In this document: piece by piece, positions 37,242 through 47,762 of the stretch
How the letters are laid out: every line of letters begins with the position of its first letter
Position numbering within the stretch: the first letter of the stretch is position 1
NCBI GenBank assembly: GCA_018713515.1
Contig: DVOO01000011.1
Location: 62,001 to 126,000, forward strand
Source: Candidatus Scatomonas pullistercoris
Lineage (GTDB): Bacteria > Bacillota > Clostridia > Lachnospirales > Lachnospiraceae
Length of the DNA stretch: 64,000 nt
Direction: 5' to 3'
Made by a program: the position numbers and the translations under genes
Notes under the pieces: generated by a model
The model's input: only the letters and a program-made list of their open reading frames with translations
Database searches by the model: none
Told to the model about the DNA's origin: nothing

Positions 37242-39461
37242 ATGAACGAAAGATATGCGGATGTAGTCGTGGATATATCTCACGAGAAGCTGGACCGTAG
37301 TTTTCAGTACCGGATACCGCTGGAACTGGAGGAGAAGGTTTGTGTGGGAAGCCGGGTATGGATTCCCTTCGGAAACGGAAACCGGCTGATTGAGGGCTAC
37401 GTAATCGGACTGGGGAGCAGTCCGAAATATGAGCCGGCCAAACTGAAAAATATACAGGGGCTGGTGGAGGGCGGAATCACCGTGGAGACGAAGCTGATCG
37501 CGCTGGCCGCCTGGATGAGGGAGACTTACGGCTCCACCATGATCCAGGCGCTTAAGACGGTGCTGCCCGTGAAGGAGAAGAAGCGTATAAAGACTGTGCG
37601 CAGAATCTCTCTGTGCGCAGAGCGCGGCCAGGCGGAAGAGGCGCTGGAAGAATCCAGAAGAAGGCATTTTGCCGCGAAGGAACGGCTTCTGGAACGGCTT
37701 CTGGAGACTCCGGAGATAGACAGCCGGGAAGCGTCCGGGGAGCTGAAGATTCCGGCGGCCACGCTGAAGTCTCTCTGCCGGCAGGGCCTGATCCGGATCG
37801 AGGAGAGACCGGAAGAGATGGAAGTGCCGGCAGAAATACAGACAGAACCGCCGGTGCCGCTGACGGAGATGCAGCAGGCGGCTGTCAGCGGTATTCTGAG
37901 AGAGTGGGCAGAGGCGGACCGCCCTTCCCTGCTCTACGGCGTAACGGGGAGCGGGAAGACACTGGTGTACATGGAGCTGATCCAGAAAACGCTGGAGGAG
38001 GGAAGGCAGGCGATTGTTCTGATCCCGGAAATAGCTTTGACATGGCAGACGGTGCGGCGGTTTTACCGGCGTTTTGGGAAAAGGGTGGCGGTACTCCATT
38101 CCCGGATGACACCGGCCCAGCGCTATGAGCAGCTGGAACGGGTGCGCAGCCAGAAGGCAGATATTGTGGTGGGGCCGAGATCGGCGCTTTTTACGCCCTT
38201 CCCCAGGCTTGGCCTGATTGTTGTGGATGAGGAACATGAAAATTCCTATAAAAGTGAGGGAACTCCCCGCTACCACGCCCGTGAGACGGCCGTGGAGCGG
38301 GGCCGTCTGGAGGGAGCTCATGTGATTCTTGGATCCGCTACGCCCTCTGTGGATGCTTATTATGCCTGCGAGACAGGGGAATACGCCCTGTTTACGCTGA
38401 AGCAGCGGTACGGGGAGGCGGTTCTGCCCCGGGTATGCACGGCAGATATGCGGGAGGAACTGAAGGCCGGAAATCGTTCCATTTTCAGCCGGAAGCTGCA
38501 GGAAGCGCTGGAGGAGCGGCTGCGGGCGGGGGAGCAGGCCATGCTGTTTCTGAACCGGCGGGGATTTGCGGGATTTATTACCTGCCGTTCCTGCGGCCAC
38601 GTGATTCAGTGCCCACACTGCGACGTTTCGCTGACCTACCACAGCAGCGGGAGGCTGATCTGCCATTACTGCGGCTACAGTACGGAAGCCGTTTCCCGGT
38701 GTCCCGCCTGCGGTTCTCCTTATATCGGGGGATTTCGGGCAGGGACCCAGCAGATTGAACAGACAGTACGGCGGCTGTTCCCCGGGGTTCGGACGCTGCG
38801 GATGGACGCGGACACAACCCGGGAAAAGGAGGGCTATGAAAAGATTCTGAAAGCCTTTCTGGAGGGGAAGGCGGATGTGCTCATCGGCACCCAGATGATC
38901 GTGAAGGGACATGATTTTCCAAGAGTTACACTGGTGGGAGTTGTCATGGCGGATCTGTCTCTGTTTGCCAGCGATTACCGGGCGCCGGAACGGACGTATC
39001 AGCTGCTGGTGCAGGCGGTGGGCAGAGCCGGCCGGGGGAAGCTGCCGGGAGAGGCGGTGATACAGACCTACCACCCGGAACATTACAGCATCCGCGCGGC
39101 TCTGAACCAGAATTATGAGGAATTCTACCGAGAGGAGATAGGCTTCCGCCGCATGATGGGTTATCCTCCGGCCAGCAGCCTGCTGGCTGTGCACGGCGCC
39201 TGCGACAGCGAAGAGCAGCTGGAGCGGGCCATGGAATATATCAGAAAATACCTGATCCGGATCCGGCGGGGCAGGCAGATGCAGCTGATCGGTCCGGCGC
39301 CGGAGAGTATTTCCAGGATACAGGATTTGTACCGGCAGGTTATTTATGTGAAAAGCCCGGAGAAGCAGGAACTTTTCCGGATACGGGATCAGCTGGAACA
39401 GTACGTGGAAATAAACAGCGGATTTAAAACTGTGTATATACAATATGATTTTAATGCATAA
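37242..39461 (+). CDS. priA: Primosomal protein N' (replication restart helicase)
   Basis: LLYGVTGSGKTLVYMELI, VDEEHENSYK, CRSCGHVIQCPHCDVSLTYH Zn motifs. Confidence 0.96.
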   Translation: MNERYADVVVDISHEKLDRSFQYRIPLELEEKVCVGSRVWIPFGNGNRLIEGYVIGLGSSPKYEPAKLKNIQGLVEGGITVETKLIALAAWMRETYGSTMIQALKTVLPVKEKKRIKTVRRISLCAERGQAEEALEESRRRHFAAKERLLERLLETPEIDSREASGELKIPAATLKSLCRQGLIRIEERPEEMEVPAEIQTEPPVPLTEMQQAAVSGILREWAEADRPSLLYGVTGSGKTLVYMELIQKTLEEGRQAIVLIPEIALTWQTVRRFYRRFGKRVAVLHSRMTPAQRYEQLERVRSQKADIVVGPRSALFTPFPRLGLIVVDEEHENSYKSEGTPRYHARETAVERGRLEGAHVILGSATPSVDAYYACETGEYALFTLKQRYGEAVLPRVCTADMREELKAGNRSIFSRKLQEALEERLRAGEQAMLFLNRRGFAGFITCRSCGHVIQCPHCDVSLTYHSSGRLICHYCGYSTEAVSRCPACGSPYIGGFRAGTQQIEQTVRRLFPGVRTLRMDADTTREKEGYEKILKAFLEGKADVLIGTQMIVKGHDFPRVTLVGVVMADLSLFASDYRAPERTYQLLVQAVGRAGRGKLPGEAVIQTYHPEHYSIRAALNQNYEEFYREEIGFRRMMGYPPASSLLAVHGACDSEEQLERAMEYIRKYLIRIRRGRQMQLIGPAPESISRIQDLYRQVIYVKSPEKQELFRIRDQLEQYVEINSGFKTVYIQYDFNA

Positions 39462-39479
39462 ATAAAAGGAGAGAGAACA

Positions 39480-39965
39480 ATGGCGATACGAAATATTCGG
39501 ATCATGGGAGACAAGGTGCTGGAAAAAAAGTGCAGAACGGTGGAGGCGGTAACCCCCAGGATCCGCCAGCTGGCGGAGGACATGCTGGAAACCATGTACG
39601 ATGCCTACGGTGTGGGTCTTGCGGCGCCCCAGGTGGGAATTCTGAAACGCCTGGTGGTGATCGATGTGGACGGTGAGCATCCCTATATTCTCATCAATCC
39701 GGAGATTCTGGAGACCTCCGGGGAGGTAACCGCCTACGAGGGCTGTTTAAGCCTTCCGGGGAAAAGCGGGCTGGTAACCCGGCCGGAAAAAGTAAAGGTG
39801 CGGGCCTTTGATCTGGATATGAATCCCTTCGAGCTGGAGGCAGAGGGGCTGCTGGCCCGGGCGGTCTGCCATGAATGTGATCATCTGGACGGCATTATGT
39901 ATACGGAGCATGTGGAAGGTCCCCTGCGGGACAATGATTACCAGGAGGATGAAGAGGAAGAATGA
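39480..39965 (+). CDS. def: Peptide deformylase
   Basis: GVGLAAPQVG, EGCLSLPG, CHECDHLDG. Confidence 0.97.
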   Translation: MAIRNIRIMGDKVLEKKCRTVEAVTPRIRQLAEDMLETMYDAYGVGLAAPQVGILKRLVVIDVDGEHPYILINPEILETSGEVTAYEGCLSLPGKSGLVTRPEKVKVRAFDLDMNPFELEAEGLLARAVCHECDHLDGIMYTEHVEGPLRDNDYQEDEEEE

Positions 39966-40894
39966 GAATTGTATTCATGGGAACGCCGGATTTTGCTGTG
40001 GGAGCGCTGGAAGCGCTGGCGCAGTCCGGCCATGAGATCGCTGCGGTGGTGACGCAGCCGGATAAACCGAAGGGAAGAGGAAAGATGCAGCAGATGACGC
40101 CGGTAAAGGAGACGGCTCTGCGGCTTGGGCTGCCCGTTTTTCAGCCCGTGCGGGTGCGGGAGGAGGATTTTGTCGAGCAGATGCGGGAGCTGGCTCCGGA
40201 CGTTATCGTGGTGTCCGCTTTCGGGCAGATTATTCCCGGGGCGCTTCTGGAGCTTCCCAAATATGGATGCATCAATATCCACGCCTCCCTTCTGCCCAGA
40301 TACCGGGGAGCGGCGCCCATCCAGTGGGCGGTGATTGACGGAGAGGCTGTTTCCGGCGTGACAATTATGCGGATGGACGCCGGCCTGGATACGGGCGATA
40401 TGCTGGCCAGAACGGAGGTGCCGCTGACCCCGGATGAGACAGGCGGAAGCCTGTTTGAGAAGCTCTGCCGGGCCGGGGCAGAGCTTCTGACGGAAACTCT
40501 GCCGAAGCTGGAGGCGGGCACGCTGGTGCCGGAGAAACAGCCGGAGGAAAGCCCGACGCCCTATGCCAGGATGATACGGAAGGAAGACGGAAGGCTGGAC
40601 TGGACCATGGACGCCGCGGCGCTGGAGAGACGGATCCGGGGCTTCAATCCCTGGCCCAGCGCCTATACATCCATCAACGGAAAAACGCTGAAAATCTGGA
40701 AGGCAGAAACCGCTGACGGCGGCAGCGAAAAAGAGCCGGGCACAGTGACCGCCGCGGATAAAAAAGGATTTTGCGTACAGACAGGAGAGGGGATCTTAAA
40801 GGTTCTGGAGGTACAGCTTCAGGGAAAGAAGCGGATGGATGCCGCGGCTTTTCTCCGGGGCTTTCAGGTGAAACCGGGCACGCGTCTGGGATAG
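39962..40894 (+). CDS. fmt: Methionyl-tRNA formyltransferase
   Basis: MRIVFMGTPDFAVGALEAL, SLLPRYRGAAPIQWAVIDGE. Confidence 0.97.
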   Translation: MRIVFMGTPDFAVGALEALAQSGHEIAAVVTQPDKPKGRGKMQQMTPVKETALRLGLPVFQPVRVREEDFVEQMRELAPDVIVVSAFGQIIPGALLELPKYGCINIHASLLPRYRGAAPIQWAVIDGEAVSGVTIMRMDAGLDTGDMLARTEVPLTPDETGGSLFEKLCRAGAELLTETLPKLEAGTLVPEKQPEESPTPYARMIRKEDGRLDWTMDAAALERRIRGFNPWPSAYTSINGKTLKIWKAETADGGSEKEPGTVTAADKKGFCVQTGEGILKVLEVQLQGKKRMDAAAFLRGFQVKPGTRLG

Positions 40895-40934
40895 GGGACG
40901 CGGCAGCCGGAACAATCCATAAGGAGGAAATTTT

Positions 40935-41630
40935 ATGCCATATTATTTCTGGGGATTTGACTGGACTTATATACTGGTGATTTTGGCTTTTTGCCTTTCC
41001 CTGCTGGTACAGGCAAACATGAACCGCACTTTTCAGAAATACAGTCAGGTGCGGAGCTTTTCCGGGCTTACCGGTGCGGAGACCGCGGAGCGGATCCTGC
41101 GGAACGCGGGAATCTATAACGTCAGAGTAGAGCATATCCGCGGAAATCTCAACGATCACTACGATCCCCGGACAAAGGTTCTGAAGCTGTCGGATCCCAT
41201 CTATGGAAGCAGTTCCCTGGCAGCGGTGGGGGTGGCTGCCCATGAGTGCGGCCATGCCATACAGGATGCCATTGGATACGCGCCGCTGAAAGTCCGCAGC
41301 GCTCTGGTGCCGGCGGCGAATTTCGGAGCGCAGCTGTCCTGGCCCCTCTTCATTTTCGGCCTGATCTTTTCCCTGCGGCCGCTGCTGATGGCGGGTATCA
41401 TCCTGTTCTGCGCGGCTCTGCTGTTTCAGGTGGTCACGCTGCCGGTGGAGTTTAACGCATCGGGACGCGCTCTGCGGATGCTGGAAGGAACCGGAATCAT
41501 GGGGCGGGAGGAACTGGCAGGTACAAGAAAGGTGCTGGGGGCGGCGGCCATGACCTACGTGGCCGCTGTGGCATCTTCTCTGCTGCAGCTTCTGCGGCTG
41601 CTTCTGCTGGCAAGGAGACGAGATGACTGA
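40935..41630 (+). CDS. Membrane zinc metallopeptidase (YugP-like)
   Basis: VAAHECGHAIQDA, DHYDPRTKVLKLSDPIY. Confidence 0.92.
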   Translation: MPYYFWGFDWTYILVILAFCLSLLVQANMNRTFQKYSQVRSFSGLTGAETAERILRNAGIYNVRVEHIRGNLNDHYDPRTKVLKLSDPIYGSSSLAAVGVAAHECGHAIQDAIGYAPLKVRSALVPAANFGAQLSWPLFIFGLIFSLRPLLMAGIILFCAALLFQVVTLPVEFNASGRALRMLEGTGIMGREELAGTRKVLGAAAMTYVAAVASSLLQLLRLLLLARRRDD

Positions 41631-42990
41631 GAAAATAAATATCCGGGAGCTTGCCCTGGCTGTGCTGCTGGAGGCAGGAAAGAAGGAACAGAAGAGCAGC
41701 CAGCTGATTCACAGCGTGCTGGAAAAATATCAGTATCTGCCCCGGCAGGACCGGGCATTTTTTACCAGGCTCTGTCAGGGAACACTGGAATACCGGCTCC
41801 AGCTGGATTATATCCTGGACGTTTACTCCAGAGTTCCGGCGCGGAAAATGAAGCCGGTGGTCAGAGAAATTCTGCGCATGGCGGTTTATCAGCTGAAATA
41901 TATGGACAGCATTCCGGATTCCGCGGCGGTGAATGAGGCGGTAAAGCTTGCGGGCAGAAAGGGGCTTCCTCAGCTGAAGGGCTTTATAAACGGAGTGCTG
42001 CGTGCCGCAGCCCGGGGTCTGCAGGAATGTCCCTGGCCGGAAAAAACGGATCCGGTACGTTTCCTTTCCGTCCGCTATTCCATGCCGGAGTATCTGGTGG
42101 AAAAATGGCTGAAGGAACTGGGGGCGGAGGCTACGGAAAACATGCTCCGGGCATTTCTGCTGGAGGAGCCCCTGACGGTCCGGATCCGGGGCGGAAGTAC
42201 AGAAAGAGAGAATGCCCTGGAGGAACTGCGGGAGCAGGGCGTCCTGGCGGAGAAGGCTCCCTATGTACAGTCTGCATACTATTTGAAAAAATATGATAAA
42301 CTGGAGAAATTGACGGCTTTCCGGAGGGGAAGGCTCCAGGTGCAGGATGTAAGCTCCATGCTGGCAGCGGAAGCCGCGGCTCCGGGGGAGGGAAGCCTGA
42401 TTCTGGATCTCTGCGCGGCTCCGGGCGGAAAGAGCCTGTATCTGGCGGATCTGGCCGGGGAGGGCAGTCTGGTTATCGCCAGAGATCTGACTCCCGGCAA
42501 GGTGCAGCTGATCCGGGAAAATGCGGATCGCTGCGGAGCCGGTCAGGTAAGACCGGAGCAGTGGGATGCCTGCGAAACCGATCCTGAAATGATCGAAAAA
42601 GCAGATACCGTGCTGGCAGACGTCCCCTGCTCCGGCTACGGGGTAATTGGAAGAAAGCCGGATATCAAATACAGAGCTTCGGCGGAAAGAGAAGACGCCC
42701 TGGTGGAGCTGCAGCGAAAAATTCTGACAAACGCGGTAGCCTATGTGAAGCCGGGAGGCGTGCTGCTGTACAGCACCTGTACGGTGAATTACGCGGAGAA
42801 CCAGGGGAACGCCAAATGGCTGGCCGGGAATTTTCCGCTGGAACCGGAAAGTCTGGATCCTTTTCTTCCGCAGGAGCTGCGGACGGAGAACACCGGCAGA
42901 GGATTTCTTCAGCTGCTTCCGGGGGCGCACAGCTGCGACGGCTTTTTTATGGCGCGCTTCAGAAAAAAGAAAATGGACGGTGAGAGATGA
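41623..42990 (+). CDS. rsmB: 16S rRNA (cytosine-C5)-methyltransferase RsmB
   Basis: NusB-like N-domain; DLCAAPGGKSLYLADL; VPCSGYGVIGRKPDIKY; YSTCTVNYAENQ. Confidence 0.94.
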   Translation: MTEKINIRELALAVLLEAGKKEQKSSQLIHSVLEKYQYLPRQDRAFFTRLCQGTLEYRLQLDYILDVYSRVPARKMKPVVREILRMAVYQLKYMDSIPDSAAVNEAVKLAGRKGLPQLKGFINGVLRAAARGLQECPWPEKTDPVRFLSVRYSMPEYLVEKWLKELGAEATENMLRAFLLEEPLTVRIRGGSTERENALEELREQGVLAEKAPYVQSAYYLKKYDKLEKLTAFRRGRLQVQDVSSMLAAEAAAPGEGSLILDLCAAPGGKSLYLADLAGEGSLVIARDLTPGKVQLIRENADRCGAGQVRPEQWDACETDPEMIEKADTVLADVPCSGYGVIGRKPDIKYRASAEREDALVELQRKILTNAVAYVKPGGVLLYSTCTVNYAENQGNAKWLAGNFPLEPESLDPFLPQELRTENTGRGFLQLLPGAHSCDGFFMARFRKKKMDGER

Positions 42991-44054
42991 AGGTGGATGA
43001 CGCGCGGGAAGGACTGGATATTCAGTCGCTGTATCCGGAGGAACTGAAGACGAAACTGCAGGCCATGGGGGAAAAACCTTTCCGGGCCGCGCAGCTTTTC
43101 GCATGGCTTCACCAGAAACAGGCAGAGACCTATCGGGAGATGACGAATCTGCCGGAGGGTCTCCGGGAAAGACTGTCGAAGGAAGAACCGCTGACGGTTC
43201 TGGAGCCTGTGGATATGCGGGAATCCAGGATCGACGGCACCCGGAAATACCTGTTCCGGCTGCCGGATGGAAATGTAATTGAAAGCGTCTGGATGAAATA
43301 TCACCATGGGAATTCTGTGTGTATTTCCTCTCAGGTGGGCTGCCGGATGGGTTGCCGGTTCTGCGCCTCCACCCTGGGAGGACTTACCCGGTCCTTAAGA
43401 GCTTCAGAGATGCTGGGACAGGTGTACAGGATTCAGAAGCTCACCGGGGAACGGGTATCTAATGTGGTGGTCATGGGCACAGGAGAACCCCTGGATAATT
43501 ACGAGCAGCTGGTGCGGTTTCTGCGCCTGATCAGCTCCGAACAGGGAATACACATAAGCCAGAGAAATCTGACGGTATCTACCTGCGGGCTGGTTCCCGA
43601 AATGTACAGGCTGGCAGAGGAGAAGCTGCAGATTACGCTGGCCCTGTCTCTACATGCGCCGAACGATGAAAAAAGGCAGGCCCTGATGCCCATAGCCAGC
43701 CGGTACCCTCTGAGGGAGGTGCTGGCGGCCTGCGGTAATTATTTTGAGAAAACAGGCAGAAGGATCACCTTTGAATATGCCCTGGCGGCAGGGGAAAATG
43801 ACGGTGGGAAGGATGCGGAAGAGCTGGCCGGGCTTCTGAAAGGGTACAACTGCCATGTGAATCTGATTCCCATCAATCCCGTAAAAGAGCGACAATTCAG
43901 GCGTTCCGGCAAAAAAATGGTGCTGGATTTTCAAAATAAACTTGAAAAATGCGGAATAAATGTTACTATTAGAAGAGAAATGGGCGGCGATATCGACGGC
44001 GCCTGTGGACAATTACGAAAAAGCTATATGGACAACCAGGAGAAGAATTTATGA
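42987..44054 (+). CDS. rlmN: 23S rRNA (adenine-C2)-methyltransferase RlmN
   Basis: SSQVGCRMGCRFCAST, VVMGTGEPLDNY. Confidence 0.95.
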   Translation: MKVDDAREGLDIQSLYPEELKTKLQAMGEKPFRAAQLFAWLHQKQAETYREMTNLPEGLRERLSKEEPLTVLEPVDMRESRIDGTRKYLFRLPDGNVIESVWMKYHHGNSVCISSQVGCRMGCRFCASTLGGLTRSLRASEMLGQVYRIQKLTGERVSNVVVMGTGEPLDNYEQLVRFLRLISSEQGIHISQRNLTVSTCGLVPEMYRLAEEKLQITLALSLHAPNDEKRQALMPIASRYPLREVLAACGNYFEKTGRRITFEYALAAGENDGGKDAEELAGLLKGYNCHVNLIPINPVKERQFRRSGKKMVLDFQNKLEKCGINVTIRREMGGDIDGACGQLRKSYMDNQEKNL

Positions 44055-44788
44055 AGGTATTTTCTGCAACCGACATCGGACAGAAACGACAGATGAATCA
44101 GGACTATATATATACTTCCTCTGAGCCGGTGGGAAATCTGCCGAACCTTTTCGTTGTTGCTGACGGAATGGGAGGCCATAATGCGGGGGACTTTGCCTCG
44201 CGGTACGGTGTTTCTGTTCTGGTGGAGACGATAAAAAAGGACAAGAACTTCAATCCCGTGAAGATCATCCGTAACGGGATTGAGGAGGCAAACCGGGAAA
44301 TTCTGGAACAGGCCATGGAAAACGAGACCATGTCAGGTATGGGCACCACCATGGTGGCCGCCACGGTGGTGGGGGGATACGCCTATGTAGCCAATGTAGG
44401 AGACAGCCGGCTGTATCTGGCCGGCAGTTCCTTAAGACAGATCACGCAGGATCATTCCCTGGTGGCGGAGATGGTGAGGCTGGGAGAGCTGAAGCCGGAG
44501 GAGGCAGTCAATCATCCGGATAAAAACATTATTACCCGGGCAGTAGGAACCGGGGAGGATGTGAAGATAGATTTCTTCGATGTAAAGCTGGAATCCGGCG
44601 ATCAGATTCTGATCTGTTCAGACGGTCTGACCAATATGGTTTCAGACAGGGATATTTATGAAATACTCCGCTCCGGCCCGGGGGAGAACAGGGCGCAGGA
44701 GCTGGTGGACCAGGCAAATGCAAATGGCGGAAAGGATAACATTGCGGTGATTGTCATCGAACCATTTACAGATGAGGTGAGAGAATGA
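44051..44788 (+). CDS. prpC: PP2C-family Ser/Thr phosphatase
   Basis: MNQDYIYT, VVADGMGGHNAGDFAS, VGDSRLYL, ICSDGLTNMV. Confidence 0.94.
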   Translation: MKVFSATDIGQKRQMNQDYIYTSSEPVGNLPNLFVVADGMGGHNAGDFASRYGVSVLVETIKKDKNFNPVKIIRNGIEEANREILEQAMENETMSGMGTTMVAATVVGGYAYVANVGDSRLYLAGSSLRQITQDHSLVAEMVRLGELKPEEAVNHPDKNIITRAVGTGEDVKIDFFDVKLESGDQILICSDGLTNMVSDRDIYEILRSGPGENRAQELVDQANANGGKDNIAVIVIEPFTDEVRE

Positions 44789-46878
44789 TTAAAGAGGGAA
44801 TTGTGCTAGGGGAACGGTATGAGATCATGTCCCGGATCGGTTCCGGCGGAATGGCGGATGTTTACAAAGCCAGAGACCAGAAGCTGGACCGGCTGGTGGC
44901 GGTGAAGGTACTGAAGCCGGAATTCCGGGAAGACGCCAATTTTATTGTGAAGTTCCGGAAAGAAGCTCAGGCGGCTGCCGGGCTGGCTCATCCGAATGTC
45001 GTGAACGTATTCGATGTGGGTGAGGACAGAGGTCTCTACTATATTGTAATGGAGCTGGTGGAGGGAATTACTCTGAAGGCTTACATTACCAGGAAGGGTA
45101 AATTAAGTGTCAAGGAATCTACCAGCATTGCCATCCAGGTTTCGCTGGGGCTGGAGGCGGCGCATAACCGGGGGATTGTTCACCGGGATGTGAAGCCTCA
45201 GAATATTATCATTTCCACGGACGGCAAAGTAAAGCTGTCCGATTTCGGAATTGCCAAGGCCACGAATTCCAATACAATTACAGCCAATGTCATGGGTTCT
45301 GTCCATTACAGCTCCCCGGAGCAGGTCCGCGGCGGCGCTTCTGATGCAAGAAGTGATATCTATTCACTGGGAATTACCATGTACGAGATGGTAACGGGAA
45401 GAGTGCCCTATGACGGGGACAGCACTGTCTCTGTGGCCATTAAGCATCTTCAGGAGGAGATGGTTCCGCCGTCCCGCTATACGCCGGACCTTCCGTATTC
45501 CCTGGAACAGATCATTCTGAAATGTACCCAGAAGAATCCGGACCGGCGGTATCAGAATATGGGAGAGCTGGTGGAGGATCTGAAGCGTTCACTCCTGGAT
45601 CCCCAGGGGAATTTTGTGAACCTTTCGCCCTTAAGCGCCCATGCACAGACCGCCACCATGGCGGGAAGCCCCGGGCAGACCACCCGGGTGGTGCAGTCGG
45701 TGCGGCAGACGGACACGCGGCAGTACGAGGACTATGAAGAATTTGACGGGGATCCGGACCGGAACGGTTACGGCGGAGACGAGGATGAGGACGAGGATGA
45801 CGCCGTAAGCTCCAAGCTGGAGAAGGCCATTACGATCGGAGGCATTCTTATCGGGGCAGTAATCGTGGTGATCCTGGTAATTGTCATTGGAAATATGGCG
45901 GGACTGTTTAACCGGAGCAGCTCCTCCAGTTCTGACAGTACTGCGAACAGCAGTTCCATCAGCAGCTCAAGCACCGCAGAGCAGGGAATTGAGGTGCCGG
46001 ACTTCCGCGGAAAGACAGTAGCGGAAGCTACCACCGAGGCGAATGCGATGAGTCTGGGCGTTACACAGGCTGGAACAGCGGCTTCCGATACGTATGCGGA
46101 AGGCCAGATTATTTCCCAGGATCCCGAAGCGGGCACGCAGGTGGACGAAAATACCACGATCCGCGTGACGGTAAGTTCGGGACCGGAGACTACGATGGTA
46201 AATGTGCCCACCGGCCTTGTGGGAGCCTCCCAGAGCGCGGCGGAAGCGGCGATTACGGCTGCCGGCCTGCAGGTAAACGCGGAGCTGGCATACAGTGACA
46301 GTGTATCTATCGGAAATGTCATCTCCGTATCTCCCAACGAGGGAACCTCTGTGGAGGAGGGTTCTACGGTAACCATCACAGTGAGCCAGGGGCCGGAGGA
46401 GACTACCAGCACAGTTATCCTGCGGGATCTGCGGGGCCTGGATGAGGCAACAGCCAGACAGGTGCTGGATTCCAGCGGCCTGAACTACACATCTGTCAGC
46501 GGATATGATAACAGCTATAATATCGGCGATGTAATCGCCATGGATCCGGCTCCCGGAACGGAGGTGCCGGAGGGAACGCTGGTTACTCTGACGATCAATA
46601 CAGAGCAGGAGACGTCCAGCGGAGAATGGGTCTGCCAGAATACGCTGCCCCAGCCTCCGGGCTTTACGGGTGCCTCACGTATCACACTGGTTCTGGTGCA
46701 GGGGGATTACACCTCGACCTTTTATGACGGAGCAGACCCCTGGGCGGACGGAGGCGAGTATACAGACACAATCTACGGCCAGGAGGGCGTGAGCACCGGC
46801 GTTATCTATGTGTATATTGACGGGGCCGAGAACGCGTCCTACCGATTCGATGTGACGTTCGCGCAGGAAAATTTATGA
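44785..46878 (+). CDS. prkC: Ser/Thr protein kinase with extracellular PASTA domains
   Basis: GSGGMADVYKA, HRDVKPQNIII, DFGIAKA; TM; PASTA repeats; extra C-terminal module. Confidence 0.94.
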   Translation: MIKEGIVLGERYEIMSRIGSGGMADVYKARDQKLDRLVAVKVLKPEFREDANFIVKFRKEAQAAAGLAHPNVVNVFDVGEDRGLYYIVMELVEGITLKAYITRKGKLSVKESTSIAIQVSLGLEAAHNRGIVHRDVKPQNIIISTDGKVKLSDFGIAKATNSNTITANVMGSVHYSSPEQVRGGASDARSDIYSLGITMYEMVTGRVPYDGDSTVSVAIKHLQEEMVPPSRYTPDLPYSLEQIILKCTQKNPDRRYQNMGELVEDLKRSLLDPQGNFVNLSPLSAHAQTATMAGSPGQTTRVVQSVRQTDTRQYEDYEEFDGDPDRNGYGGDEDEDEDDAVSSKLEKAITIGGILIGAVIVVILVIVIGNMAGLFNRSSSSSSDSTANSSSISSSSTAEQGIEVPDFRGKTVAEATTEANAMSLGVTQAGTAASDTYAEGQIISQDPEAGTQVDENTTIRVTVSSGPETTMVNVPTGLVGASQSAAEAAITAAGLQVNAELAYSDSVSIGNVISVSPNEGTSVEEGSTVTITVSQGPEETTSTVILRDLRGLDEATARQVLDSSGLNYTSVSGYDNSYNIGDVIAMDPAPGTEVPEGTLVTLTINTEQETSSGEWVCQNTLPQPPGFTGASRITLVLVQGDYTSTFYDGADPWADGGEYTDTIYGQEGVSTGVIYVYIDGAENASYRFDVTFAQENL

Positions 46879-47759
46879 CAGGGAAGATTGTAAAGGGGAT
46901 TGCCGGATTCTACTACGTATACGTGGCGGGATCCGGCATCTATGAATGTAAGGCAAAGGGAATATTCAGAAAGGAGGGGCGGAAGCCCCTGGTTGGCGAC
47001 CTGGCGGAAATCCGGATCCTGGATGAAAGGGAGATGGAGGGCAGCCTGGTGGAGATCCTTCCAAGAAAAAACGAGCTGATCCGTCCGGCCGTTGCAAATG
47101 TGGATCAGGCCATGGTGTTTTTTGCCCTGGAAAGCCCAAGCCCCAGTGCCGCTCTGCTGGACCGGTTCCTCATCATGATGGAAAAGCAGGATATTCCCGT
47201 GTTTATCTGCTTTAATAAAGAAGACCTGGTCAGTCGGGAGGCGGCGGAAGAATGGAAAAGTCTGTATGAAAACTGCGGGTATGAGGTTCTGCTGCTGGCG
47301 GCCGGGGCAGGCAGAGGGATTGAGACGGTGCGGGAGAGGCTTGCAGGCAGGACGACGGTGGTGGCCGGCCCTTCCGGCGCCGGAAAGTCCACGGTGGCCA
47401 ACCGGCTGCAGTCGGAGATTTCCATGGAAACCGGAGAAATCAGCCGGAAGCTGAAACGGGGACGCCATACCACCCGGCACAGCCAGCTGATTCCGCTGGA
47501 CGCGGATACGTATCTGTGTGATACGCCGGGCTTTACGTCGCTCTATACTGTGGGAATGGAGAAGGAAGAGCTGCAGGATTATTTTCCGGAATTCCGGACG
47601 TATAAGGGAACATGTCGTTTTCAGGGCTGCGCGCACATCCATGAGCCCGACTGCGCCGTCAAGCGGGCACTGGCGGAAGGAAAAATCAGCCGGAGCCGTT
47701 ATGGCAACTATGTTTTATTTTATAACGAACTGAAGGAAAACGAGAAAAGGAGATATTAG
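46875..47759 (+). CDS. rsgA: Ribosome small-subunit-dependent GTPase A
   Basis: FNKEDLV, GPSGAGKSTVANRL, DTPGFTSL; C-terminal Cys/His Zn motif. Confidence 0.95.
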   Translation: MTGKIVKGIAGFYYVYVAGSGIYECKAKGIFRKEGRKPLVGDLAEIRILDEREMEGSLVEILPRKNELIRPAVANVDQAMVFFALESPSPSAALLDRFLIMMEKQDIPVFICFNKEDLVSREAAEEWKSLYENCGYEVLLLAAGAGRGIETVRERLAGRTTVVAGPSGAGKSTVANRLQSEISMETGEISRKLKRGRHTTRHSQLIPLDADTYLCDTPGFTSLYTVGMEKEELQDYFPEFRTYKGTCRFQGCAHIHEPDCAVKRALAEGKISRSRYGNYVLFYNELKENEKRRY

Positions 47760-47762
47760 ACA

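Noticed and set aside
37098-39680. 860-aa minus-strand ORF opposite priA/murE
   Set aside because: Low-complexity, His/Pro/Arg-rich translation fully antisense to priA; high-GC codon bias leaves the opposite frame open.
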